Source: Algoriphagus oliviformis (GTDB taxonomy: Bacteria; Bacteroidota; Bacteroidia; Cytophagales; Cyclobacteriaceae). From it: a DNA stretch of 64,000 nt. A model generated the notes under the pieces. It saw only the letters and a program-made list of their open reading frames with translations. It searched no databases and had not been told where the DNA came from. Below are positions 17,805-25,341 of the stretch, one piece after another (within the stretch, counting starts at the first letter, position 1; each line of letters starts with the position of its first letter). Both the position numbers and the translations under genes were made by a program. The DNA lies in the NCBI RefSeq assembly GCF_017254915.1, contig NZ_JAFKCT010000006.1, positions 62,001-126,000 of the forward strand, written 5' to 3'.

Positions 17805-18147
17805 CAAACCCATAGTGTTCTAGCAGTATCGTGATTTCGTTTCGCAACTTTGGCAGATGCTTCACCGCGATCCCCCAAATTGTCTCCGATGCGACCGAGT
17901 CATAGCCATGAATAATCCGGTTTCGTGTATCGACAATTTTACGGGAATTGGATATCCGTATCTCTGGTTCCAGCTTGAGCAGCTGGTTCACCGCCTCCCC
18001 GATGATCTCTATGTTTCTTTCCACCGCCTTTCTTGTCTTGAGATCTTTCTTAAACGCAAAGTAATCCAGCGGCTGGGGCAAAAAACCATAGATCTGGTCA
18101 ATTGCTGTGCGGATGTCGAGCAGTCGAGTGACGACTTTAAGCTTCAT
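17791..18147 (-). CDS. hepT: HepT-like HEPN toxin (DUF86)
   Basis: A 118-aa HEPN-domain protein. The catalytic RX4HXY motif is intact as R75-NRII-H80-G-Y82. HepT toxins pair with MntA nucleotidyltransferases, which silence them by AMPylating the Tyr of this motif; both parts are present here. The start overlaps the end of the mntA-like gene by 11 nt, and its stop lies 14-23 nt inside the following lipoprotein gene. The target is RNA in characterised systems. Confidence 0.88.
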   Translation of the reverse strand: MKLKVVTRLLDIRTAIDQIYGFLPQPLDYFAFKKDLKTRKAVERNIEIIGEAVNQLLKLEPEIRISNSRKIVDTRNRIIHGYDSVASETIWGIAVKHLPKLRNEITILLEHYGFDDQE

Positions 18148-18439
18148 AAACGACGACTTTTGATCGCTCGATCTCCTTTCTCAGCAAAGGATTCAGATCG
18201 GCTCGTTCCTCCAACAAATCAACCTGCCTACCCAAAATCTTCTCGAGACCAAATTTTAAGCTGAAGTAATTTTCCGTGTATTCCAGCGGGTCATCCTCTT
18301 TCAGATCCACAATCAAATCCACGTCACTCTCTTCATCAAACCGATCGGTCAAAACGGAGCCGAACGCGTAAAGCGACTTAACTCCGGTCAGTTTACAAAG
18401 CTCACGGATGGAAGGGATGAATGGGCTTAGCTTTTCCAT
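18137..18439 (-). CDS. mntA: MntA-like minimal nucleotidyltransferase antitoxin
   Basis: A 100-aa minimal nucleotidyltransferase of the pol-beta superfamily with the GSX10DXD motif: G27-S28, then D39-V-D41 (GSVLTDRFDEESDVD). This is the antitoxin half of the HepT/MntA module and lies directly upstream of the toxin with an 11-nt overlap, the normal order. It sits 101 nt after the DPM-like GT2 gene and so interrupts what is otherwise a tightly packed glycan operon. Confidence 0.88.
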   Translation of the reverse strand: MEKLSPFIPSIRELCKLTGVKSLYAFGSVLTDRFDEESDVDLIVDLKEDDPLEYTENYFSLKFGLEKILGRQVDLLEERADLNPLLRKEIERSKVVVYEA

Positions 18440-18540
18440 AGAAAAAGAATAGTGGTCGAGGAAATTAATTGTTCTGAATATACGATTCTTTGCCTAGCCT
18501 ATGAGACCCTGGCATCGGTCATCGGACACCCGACAATCCA

Positions 18541-19233
18541 CTACCAATACCTAAAGATGGTCAAAATAATCTTATACCCCGCTCCAAAGACTCCCTTGAC
18601 CGTCCCACTGACTTTGGAGACGCCGATACGCTTGCGGTACTTCACGGGCACTTCCAGGTAGCGCAGACCGGCCTTGTGCGCCTTGAGCTGCATCTCGATG
18701 GTCCAGCCGTAGTTTTGGTCGACCATATTGAGCCGCAGCAAATCCCGCCAGACGATGGCACGAAAAGGCCCCAAATCCGTAAACTTGGCTCCCTGCATGT
18801 ACTTCATCATCGTCGTAGCCAGCCAGTTGCCAAAGACCTGCGGCACCGTCATCGAGCCGCTCTCCCGCTGACCCAGCGCTCGGGAACCGATCACCATTTC
18901 GGCCTTTCCCTCCTGGATTGGAGCAAGCAAGAGCCTCATTTCCACCGGGTAGTCACTGTAGTCCCCGTCCAAAAACACCACGATATCCGGCTGCACCGAC
19001 TGGCTTTTGATCCAGTCCATGGCTGCCAGGCAGGCCTTGCCATAGCCTTTTTGAGGTTCAAAGACCACCTCGGCTCCGGCGGCTTTGGCCACTTCGGCAG
19101 TTCGGTCGCTGGAGTTGTTGTTGGCGACGACAATGTGCCTGACCAGACTGGGAATATCCGCGATGACTTTCGGGATGGATTGCTCTTCGTTGTAGGCCGG
19201 AATGATGACGTCGACGATTCGGGGATGGTGCAT
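18541..19233 (-). CDS. GT2 glycosyltransferase, dolichyl/polyprenyl-phosphate sugar synthase-like
   Basis: A 230-aa GT-A fold transferase. The N-terminal VDVIIPAYNEEQSIPKVI binds the nucleotide sugar, IVVFLDGDYSD supplies the DXD-type metal site, and later VIGSRALGQRESGSM and LGPFRAIVWRDLL are typical of DPM1/DPG-synthase proteins. It lacks C-terminal membrane helices, ending in a short amphipathic GVFGAGYKIILTIFRYW. The expected product is a polyprenyl-phosphate hexose that the GT87-like enzyme in the same run could use. It starts 9 nt after the stop of the upstream GT2 gene, so they are co-transcribed. Confidence 0.85.
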   Translation of the reverse strand: MHHPRIVDVIIPAYNEEQSIPKVIADIPSLVRHIVVANNNSSDRTAEVAKAAGAEVVFEPQKGYGKACLAAMDWIKSQSVQPDIVVFLDGDYSDYPVEMRLLLAPIQEGKAEMVIGSRALGQRESGSMTVPQVFGNWLATTMMKYMQGAKFTDLGPFRAIVWRDLLRLNMVDQNYGWTIEMQLKAHKAGLRYLEVPVKYRKRIGVSKVSGTVKGVFGAGYKIILTIFRYW

Positions 19234-19242
19234 TCGGAATAC

Positions 19243-20712
19243 TTATCGGCCGAGGCCGTAGGAATTGAAGGATTTGACAAAAACCAAGCTGTAGCCTAGG
19301 GCGAGCATGGCGTGAAAGGGAAGGAAGAGGAAGTTTTGCCGGGAAAAGGCCAAGCCCACCATAGCCCAAAAAACCAACGCCAAAATCCCTTCCACCCAGG
19401 TGGTCACCGGCATGCGATGGATGAGGTAGCGGTTGAGCGAAAGGCTTTCCTTTCCCGACTCCAGGTTAAACTTGGGTGTGCGGACAAAGGGCGACTTTTT
19501 CCCCGTCAGGCCTTCCCACACGGCCTGGGCATTGTGCAGCGCCAAGCCCATGGATACGGAAAGAAACAGGGGCAACTGCCAAATAGCGCTGCCGACTGAG
19601 CCGAGGAGGGACTTTTTCCCAAAGAAAAAAGACACCAAATAGCTCAGGGTGATAAGCACAAAGCCGATCAAAAAGAGCCCAGCCCCCTGCATGGCCCAAG
19701 CAGGAATCAGCCCCTGCTCCCCTGCCCACCAAACGCCGATACTGCTCAGGCTGGCCAGCAGCACCGCGATGAAAATCGCCGAGTTGAAGAGGTGGGCAAA
19801 GGCATGGAACTTGACACGGAAGGGATGCTTTTCGGCCTGGACTTTGGAGAAATGCTTCATGGCGCACTCCGCGCCGCCCTTTGTCCATCGAAACTGCTGG
19901 GACTTCACCGCCGACATGATCGGCGGCAGCTCGGCGGGGGACTCGATCTCGGGTCGATAGACAAACTCCCAGCCTTTGCGCTGCGCGCGATAGCTCAGGT
20001 CCAGGTCTTCGGTCAGCGTGTCGTCATGCCAGTTGCCCGCGTCGTAGATGCAGCTTTTCCGCCAGACACCACCCGTCCCGTTGAAATTGATGAAAGCTCC
20101 CTGATGGTTGCGCCCCATCTGCTCGATGAGAAAGTGGGCATCCAAAGCCACGGCCTGCAGGCGCGTCAGAACGGAATAGTCGCGATTGAGGTGTGTCCAG
20201 CGGGACTGCACCATACCGATCTTTTCGGAAGTAAAATGTGGGATCGCTCGTCGCAGAAACAGTGGATCCGGCACAAAGTCCGCGTCGAAGATGGCGATGA
20301 ACTCGCCTGTGGCCTTTTCCAAGCCTTCCCGCAAGGCCCCGGCCTTGAAGCCTTTCCGGTCGTCGCGGTGGATGTACTGAAAGTCAATGTCGGGGTATTC
20401 GGCGATCTTGTCCCGGATCAGCTCCGAAGTCTGGTCGGTGCTGTCGTCGAGGACTTGGATTTGGAGCAGCCCAGGGGGATAGTCCAGCTTTGCAACCGCC
20501 TCGATCAGGCGCTCGACCACATAAACTTCATTGAAAACCGGAAGCTGCACCGTCACTGTCGGCCAGGTTTTTGGATCGGGAGGAGGGGCCTTGTCTTTGT
20601 TTTTCCTCGCCTTCAGAAAATGAAACAGCAGATGGCCCTGTGCAAGGCTATAGACGAGGATAAAAAGCATCCCCAAGCCGTACAGCACACACAGGAAATA
20701 GAGGAAAAACAT
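19243..20712 (-). CDS. Processive membrane GT2 glycosyltransferase (cellulose synthase-like)
   Basis: A 490-aa membrane transferase. One helix at the N-terminus precedes the cytoplasmic GT-A domain with VQLPVFNEVYVVERLI, VLDDSTDQT, IFDADFVPDP (DXD), TEDLDLSYRA (catalytic base) and the QQFRW motif (QXXRW) of processive synthases. Four to five further helices follow. It resembles bacterial cellulose/glucomannan synthase-like proteins but has no PilZ domain. ATG 20712 is chosen: it gives the N-terminal helix and overlaps the stop of the polyferredoxin gene by one base (TAATG), so translation is coupled. Confidence 0.85.
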   Translation of the reverse strand: MFFLYFLCVLYGLGMLFILVYSLAQGHLLFHFLKARKNKDKAPPPDPKTWPTVTVQLPVFNEVYVVERLIEAVAKLDYPPGLLQIQVLDDSTDQTSELIRDKIAEYPDIDFQYIHRDDRKGFKAGALREGLEKATGEFIAIFDADFVPDPLFLRRAIPHFTSEKIGMVQSRWTHLNRDYSVLTRLQAVALDAHFLIEQMGRNHQGAFINFNGTGGVWRKSCIYDAGNWHDDTLTEDLDLSYRAQRKGWEFVYRPEIESPAELPPIMSAVKSQQFRWTKGGAECAMKHFSKVQAEKHPFRVKFHAFAHLFNSAIFIAVLLASLSSIGVWWAGEQGLIPAWAMQGAGLFLIGFVLITLSYLVSFFFGKKSLLGSVGSAIWQLPLFLSVSMGLALHNAQAVWEGLTGKKSPFVRTPKFNLESGKESLSLNRYLIHRMPVTTWVEGILALVFWAMVGLAFSRQNFLFLPFHAMLALGYSLVFVKSFNSYGLGR

Positions 20713-22256
20713 TACGCCTTGATCTTGATGGAGTCGTTGCCGATGATGATCGGCAGTTCGTTGATTCGGTTTTGCTCGGGGCCATTTTCCAGCTTCAGCA
20801 CGCCGCGGGGACAAACCGAGGCACAGACGCCGCAGCCCACGCAGGAGGCACGGACGACGTTTTGCCCGCGCTGCGCATACCAGCGTACGTCAATGCCCAT
20901 CTCGCAGTAGGTCGAGCAGTTGCCGCAGGAGATGCACTGGCCGCCGTTGGTGGTGATGCGAAAGCGGGACTTGAAGCGCTGCACAATGCCCAGGTAAGCC
21001 GCCAGCGGACAGCCAAAGCGACACCAGACGCGATTGCCCATGAATGGATAAAAGCCCGTGCCGACAACGCCGGCGAAGGCCGAACCGATGGCAAAACCGT
21101 AAAACGAATGTAGCTGGTTGGTCACATTTCCCAAGAGGGAAAAGCCCGAAAAGTAGTTGGCTATGGTCAAAAGGGTCATCACCACGGCGAGCGCCAGCAC
21201 GGAGTGCACGATCCAGCGCTCGAATTTCCATGCTTTGAGCGACTTGTCCGAAAGCTGCCGATAGGGGTCGCCTACCGTCTCCGCCAGGCCTCCACAGCCG
21301 CAAACCCAAGAACAGTACCACCTTTTCCCATAGAAATAAGTAAACAAAGGTACGGCTATGATGATCAGCAAAACCCCCCAAATCAGCATAAACATGCCGA
21401 CCCCGCCAGCAGAGAGAAAGGTGGAAATTTGGTAGTCGTAGAAGAAATCGTAGTCCAGCGGCCAGATGTTTTTGAAGTCAAAGTAAGGCTGGTTGAGCAG
21501 CACGAGGATCTCGGGGATCAGAAAGGCGAAAGCCGTCTGGAAAAACATCACCGAGGCGGTGCGAAGCTGCTGGTAGCGGTTGCCGCGATACTTGCGAAAC
21601 ATGCGGACGCCCATCACCAATATCGCCAAAGTGTAGATCAAGCCGTAGAGAAACCACTGACTGGATGGATTGCCGGAGAGGAAGACGGAAATCGGGTCTA
21701 CCATCGCAACCAGGTTTACCAGATAAGCCGGAAACCAATACAAGACCACGTAAAACAGGATCAGCAGCGAGCCGGTGATCATGCCGAGCAGCCCTCGGTT
21801 TTTCATCGAAGAATGGAAAACGCCATTGTTTTTGACACCGGTCGGCTCGTCGGCGTACTGCCTGAAATTATATAAAAAACCTCCCAAAACGGCCAAGCCG
21901 ATGGACAAGCCAAAGAACAGCCAAGGACTGTCCCGGACGGGACTTTGCAGTGCGGCTTTTGCCAGCGGAAAAGTATAGTCATCCCAAATCACCTCATCCC
22001 AGAGCTGCTGGGACTTCAAGCCCTCATTGTAGGGATTAAATTGCTCCCGGTAGGCGGACAGAAAGGAGAAGCTCGATCCGTACTCCTGCGCGTACATCGG
22101 CGCGAGCAGCTCGGCCATCTTGTCGCGATGGATGTCCTTGGTATGGGCCAAGACCATCTCCTCCGAAAGCGAATAGCTTCCCAAAAAGGGAATTACCAAA
22201 AAGGCCACGACTCCCACCAAAAACAAACCCAAGCCTATTTTCTCGATTCCTCTCAT
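20712..22256 (-). CDS. Membrane polyferredoxin (NapH/NosR/CcoG-like 4Fe-4S protein)
   Basis: A 514-aa integral membrane protein with a periplasmic N-terminal region and about seven helices. Two Cys motifs sit at membrane edges, WYCSWVCGCGGLAET and WCRFGCPLAAYLG, the places where NapH/NosR proteins carry CX3CP pairs; the first is a variant with CGC instead of CP. The C-terminus holds two ferredoxin clusters, CISCGNCSTYC and CVGCGVCASVCP. The expected role is passing electrons across or along the membrane. It overlaps the FAD oxidoreductase gene by 4 nt (ATGA) and the GT2 gene by 1 nt, so a redox link to the glycan enzymes is likely, but the pathway is unknown. Confidence 0.8.
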   Translation of the reverse strand: MRGIEKIGLGLFLVGVVAFLVIPFLGSYSLSEEMVLAHTKDIHRDKMAELLAPMYAQEYGSSFSFLSAYREQFNPYNEGLKSQQLWDEVIWDDYTFPLAKAALQSPVRDSPWLFFGLSIGLAVLGGFLYNFRQYADEPTGVKNNGVFHSSMKNRGLLGMITGSLLILFYVVLYWFPAYLVNLVAMVDPISVFLSGNPSSQWFLYGLIYTLAILVMGVRMFRKYRGNRYQQLRTASVMFFQTAFAFLIPEILVLLNQPYFDFKNIWPLDYDFFYDYQISTFLSAGGVGMFMLIWGVLLIIIAVPLFTYFYGKRWYCSWVCGCGGLAETVGDPYRQLSDKSLKAWKFERWIVHSVLALAVVMTLLTIANYFSGFSLLGNVTNQLHSFYGFAIGSAFAGVVGTGFYPFMGNRVWCRFGCPLAAYLGIVQRFKSRFRITTNGGQCISCGNCSTYCEMGIDVRWYAQRGQNVVRASCVGCGVCASVCPRGVLKLENGPEQNRINELPIIIGNDSIKIKA

Positions 22257-23602
22257 ACCTTTGCTCCGAATAGTTTTTGCATAAATGATTTCTTGGCTGG
22301 ACGAAAATCCCCTCCAAACTCACCCAAAAATAACTGCTGTATGGAGATGTGATGCGGGGCAAAAAACTCCGGGTCGAAGTTGGCCTCGGCCAACTGGGCG
22401 ATGACTTTCTGGCCAGTCCATTTTTCCCTGATCGCTTGGTCAAAAAAACCGTGGCTTAGGCGCATCCCAAAGACGTTTACGCCGAGGGTTTTCCCCTCGC
22501 TGTCCATGCGCATGCGAAAGCAGATTTTGCCGGAGGCATGCTCCCAATAAAAATCCTGCGCATCCTCCGCCCGAGGCGGCACGACTCCGTAGGTTTGGTA
22601 TTCGATGTCGAGAAACTTCGCCGAATTAAACCAGACACCGGGACGATAAGGCACGGGCGTTTGGCAAAGGTTATGCGCCAGCGTCTCCCCGTGCATGCGT
22701 CCCGTGTACCAGACCTGCTCGATGTTTTTACGGTCCGGCGCAGGCGCCTTGTCAAACTCCGCACAGTCTCCTATGCTGTACACGTCCGGAATGTTGGTTT
22801 GGAAAAAAGCATCCACCTTTACCCCCCGATTGATCTCCAGCTCACTATTTCGCAGGAAATCTACCTGGGGACTTACCCCGGCGGTCAGGCCAACAAACTG
22901 GCAGGAAATCTCCTCCCCTGTCGAGGTCACGACCGCCCGCGCCCTACCCTGGGAATCAGGCAAAATCTCCTTCAGCTCCGTCTCCAGCCTCAGGTCAATG
23001 TGGTGCTCGCGGATGTGCCTCCCAACCAACTTCGCTTCTTCTCTAGGCAAGACATTGTCCCAAAAGCCCTTTTCCCTGACCAAGAAAGTCACGGGAATCT
23101 GGCGGTAGGCCAGCATCTCGGCCATCTCGATGCCGATCAGTCCACCGCCGACGATCACGGCGCGGGTGACTCCCTCCTGGGTCGCCTCCTCCATTGTCTC
23201 CAAGTCCTGCTTGGAGTACAGGCCCTGCACGCCCTTCAGATCCTGTCCCGGCCAGCCAAACTTGTTGGGCTTGGAGCCGGTAGCGATCACGAGAATGTCA
23301 TAGGGCATGGTTTCCTTGGACTCAAAGACCAGCTTTTTGGCCTGAAAGTCCACCGACTCCACCCAGGCTTGCTTGAGCTCGATGCGGTTTTTGTCCCAAA
23401 AGTGATCCTCATAGGGCTGAGTATGGCGAAACTCCATGTGCCCCATGTACACGTACATCAGCGCGGTGCGGGAAAAGAAGTATTTCGATTCGCCGGAGAC
23501 CAGCGTGATCCGGACATCCGAATCCAGCTTGCGCAGCGTTCTTGCGCAGGTGACTCCGGAGATGCCGTTGCCGATGATGACGACGTGTCGGTTTTTATTC
23601 AT
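22253..23602 (-). CDS. FAD/NAD(P)-dependent pyridine nucleotide oxidoreductase
   Basis: A 449-aa flavoprotein of the glutathione reductase fold. The FAD site is VVIIGNGISGVTCARTL at residues about 7-23, the NAD(P) site is AVIVGGGLIGIEMAEML near 150, and the second FAD motif is VYSIGDCAEFD. There is no CX4C redox disulfide, so it resembles NirB-type, rubredoxin-reductase or AIF-like enzymes that hand electrons to an iron-sulfur partner. That partner is presumably the polyferredoxin whose gene overlaps by 4 nt. The upstream DUF547 gene overlaps its start by 8 nt. Confidence 0.85.
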   Translation of the reverse strand: MNKNRHVVIIGNGISGVTCARTLRKLDSDVRITLVSGESKYFFSRTALMYVYMGHMEFRHTQPYEDHFWDKNRIELKQAWVESVDFQAKKLVFESKETMPYDILVIATGSKPNKFGWPGQDLKGVQGLYSKQDLETMEEATQEGVTRAVIVGGGLIGIEMAEMLAYRQIPVTFLVREKGFWDNVLPREEAKLVGRHIREHHIDLRLETELKEILPDSQGRARAVVTSTGEEISCQFVGLTAGVSPQVDFLRNSELEINRGVKVDAFFQTNIPDVYSIGDCAEFDKAPAPDRKNIEQVWYTGRMHGETLAHNLCQTPVPYRPGVWFNSAKFLDIEYQTYGVVPPRAEDAQDFYWEHASGKICFRMRMDSEGKTLGVNVFGMRLSHGFFDQAIREKWTGQKVIAQLAEANFDPEFFAPHHISIQQLFLGEFGGDFRPAKKSFMQKLFGAKV

Positions 23603-24359
23603 TCAATGCCCAGTTGTAATCCAGGAAAGAGATTTTCGCGTCTGGTTTGAGTTTCACCTGGGAGTAGCGATTTAGGAAATCGATCAGGGTTCCCTTTTTA
23701 GTAAAGTCTTCCTTAAACCAGGAAAAGATGGAGGAAAGCTCCGCCCGATCGGCCGAAATGCGGTTTCTCAGACGGTCATTGACGAAGGCTAGCGCCACTT
23801 TGTTTAGCTGGGACTCGAGTTTTTCGGATGTGAAAGCCTCATTCAGCAGAGGCGGACAGGACACCGAGGCGCAATTGATCGCGAAGTGGATACGTGGCTC
23901 GTCAAACTCCTTGCGCAGAATGCCATGCTCAATCTCGTCCAGGCTGGCATCCACCCCGCCGATTTGAAAAAACTCGTAATGCCACACGTCCTTCAACCCG
24001 GGGATCTTCAGGCTCGGGCCCAGGTCGCGGATGCTCTGGACAGGGTAGTGGTCTATGATCAGCTTGACGGTAAAGGCATTGTAGGCATTGATCCAATAGG
24101 CGAGCTGTTCGTTTTTTGGCCAGGTTTTGCGGTCGGGGGCGTTTTCGGAGAGGAGCTTCAGGTACGTCTCCAGCTTGGGTTTTTCCCTGATGAATCCACG
24201 ATAGTCGACCATGCCGTCTGCTTTGACATTCGCTTTGACCAGCTCATTCCAGAGCTGATGGCTTGGCGGCATTGTACCCACCATTCCCAAACTGGAATTT
24301 TCGCAGGAAAAAAACAGCAGGGGCACAAAGGCCATCAGAAAAACTTGGACAGATCTCAT
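23595..24359 (-). CDS. DUF547 lipoprotein
   Basis: A 254-aa exported protein: leader ending in LLFFSC (lipobox FFSC), then the DUF547 domain with LAYWINAYNAFTVKLII, IHFAINCASVSCPPLL and the acidic LDEIEHGILRKEFDEPRIH. The conserved Cys-containing INCAS motif and the papain-like core suggest a catalytic or redox role that has not been described to my knowledge. It is the first gene of the redox/glycan operon and overlaps the FAD oxidoreductase start by 8 nt. A palindrome 78-91 nt upstream (24437-24450) may be a regulator site. Confidence 0.8.
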   Translation of the reverse strand: MRSVQVFLMAFVPLLFFSCENSSLGMVGTMPPSHQLWNELVKANVKADGMVDYRGFIREKPKLETYLKLLSENAPDRKTWPKNEQLAYWINAYNAFTVKLIIDHYPVQSIRDLGPSLKIPGLKDVWHYEFFQIGGVDASLDEIEHGILRKEFDEPRIHFAINCASVSCPPLLNEAFTSEKLESQLNKVALAFVNDRLRNRISADRAELSSIFSWFKEDFTKKGTLIDFLNRYSQVKLKPDAKISFLDYNWALNE

Positions 24360-24436
24360 GGGGCAAACGGCAAAGTCTCGCTCAAATCGAGCCTAAGGTA
24401 AAAGAAACGATTTTGCAGACCGTGTTTGTCCCAACA

Positions 24437-24450
24437 TTTGTGGACACAAA
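24437..24450. promoter_or_regulatory. Candidate operator palindrome before the DUF547-redox operon
   Basis: TTTGTGGACACAAA has perfect 6-nt arms (TTTGTG/CACAAA). It lies 78-91 nt upstream of the DUF547 start and downstream of the FNR-like regulator gene, a plausible CRP/FNR-class or other dimeric regulator site. No direct evidence. Confidence 0.35.
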
Positions 24451-24557
24451 AAGTTTCCGCGAAAAAAAACGGGCATCATTCGCAAGCCGATACGCGCTGT
24501 AGTCCACTCGCTACCAAACAAGCAGCCGATCTTAGTCGGAAAAACAGCGAAAATGGC

Positions 24558-25277
24558 TTAGCCAGCGTAAAAATCCGACAGTCGGGCCAAGCCCCTACGG
24601 TCTTTGATGATGATCTTTTTGCCTTCCAGCTCGATGAGTTTGTCTTTTTTGAACTCCGAAAGCAATCGAATCACGGACTCGGTGGCGGTGCCGACTATTC
24701 CGGCGATCTCCTCCCGGCTGAGCGTGAGGTCGATCTTTTGGTTGCCTCCACCCTCCACGCCATAGGAATTCCCGAGCTGAAGGAGGGTGTAAGCCAATCG
24801 TTCCCGGATACTTTTCTGAGTCGCATTGGTCAACTTCTCCTCCATCACGCCAATCTCATGACTGAGGGACTTGGTCACCTTGCGGAAAAAGTCGGAATTG
24901 TGGAGCAGGGAGTTGATGAACACGTCCTTTGGGACGAAGCAGATCTTGGCATCCTCTACTATCATCGAGGAATTGGAATAATTCTCCTCACCCAGAAGTG
25001 CTGCGTAACCCAGAAAATCCCCTTTCTGGGCGAGGTGAATGATCTGCTCTTTGCCGTTGGAGGCGGTCTTGTAGACCTTTACCACGCCGGAGTTGATGCA
25101 AAAGATCCCCAAAGGCTTTGTGCCCTCATAGTAGAGGATCTGGCCTTTGCGATGCGAGATCAGATTTTTGTGGTCCGAGATCGTGCAAACTTGGCTTTCG
25201 GGAAGGTCTGAGAAAAGCGAAAATTTCCTGCTCGCACACAGCGCGCAGGGAGTGTTGTGAGGGTGGCTGGACATCAT
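24558..25277 (-). CDS. FNR-like Crp/Fnr family transcription regulator
   Basis: A 239-aa regulator with a cyclic-nucleotide-binding-type beta roll, a dimer helix and a C-terminal winged HTH (TLSREEIAGIVGTATESVIRLLSEF). Cysteines C11, C14 and C31, and C113 in ICFVPKDVF, match FNR ligands in kind: C113 falls exactly where E. coli FNR has its central ligand Cys (VCEIPFETL), although the N-terminal spacing is CX2CX16C instead of CX2CX5C. The recognition helix keeps the Glu and Arg of FNR (ESVIR against ETISR). It is therefore probably an oxygen- or NO-sensing [4Fe-4S] regulator. Two adjacent ATGs (25277, 25274) could start it. It lies directly upstream of the redox/glycan operon. Confidence 0.85.
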   Translation of the reverse strand: MMSSHPHNTPCALCASRKFSLFSDLPESQVCTISDHKNLISHRKGQILYYEGTKPLGIFCINSGVVKVYKTASNGKEQIIHLAQKGDFLGYAALLGEENYSNSSMIVEDAKICFVPKDVFINSLLHNSDFFRKVTKSLSHEIGVMEEKLTNATQKSIRERLAYTLLQLGNSYGVEGGGNQKIDLTLSREEIAGIVGTATESVIRLLSEFKKDKLIELEGKKIIIKDRRGLARLSDFYAG

Positions 25278-25316
25278 TGTAGGAGTAAAAATCGTTAGTT
25301 CAATTTATAAAAAATC

Positions 25317-25328
25317 TGATTTATATCA
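25317..25328. promoter_or_regulatory. FNR-like box upstream of the FNR-family gene
   Basis: TGATTTATATCA fits the FNR core TGAT-N4-ATCA; the outer bases of the TTGAT-N4-ATCAA consensus differ on both sides. It is centred about 47 nt upstream of the regulator start, suggesting autoregulation. Confidence 0.45.
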
Positions 25329-25341
25329 TAAAAAAAATGAC

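Noticed and set aside
20712..22256. Nitrous oxide or nitrate reduction locus suggested by the NosR/NapH likeness
   Set aside because: No nosZ, nosD, napA or cytochrome genes in the window; the partners are glycosyltransferases.
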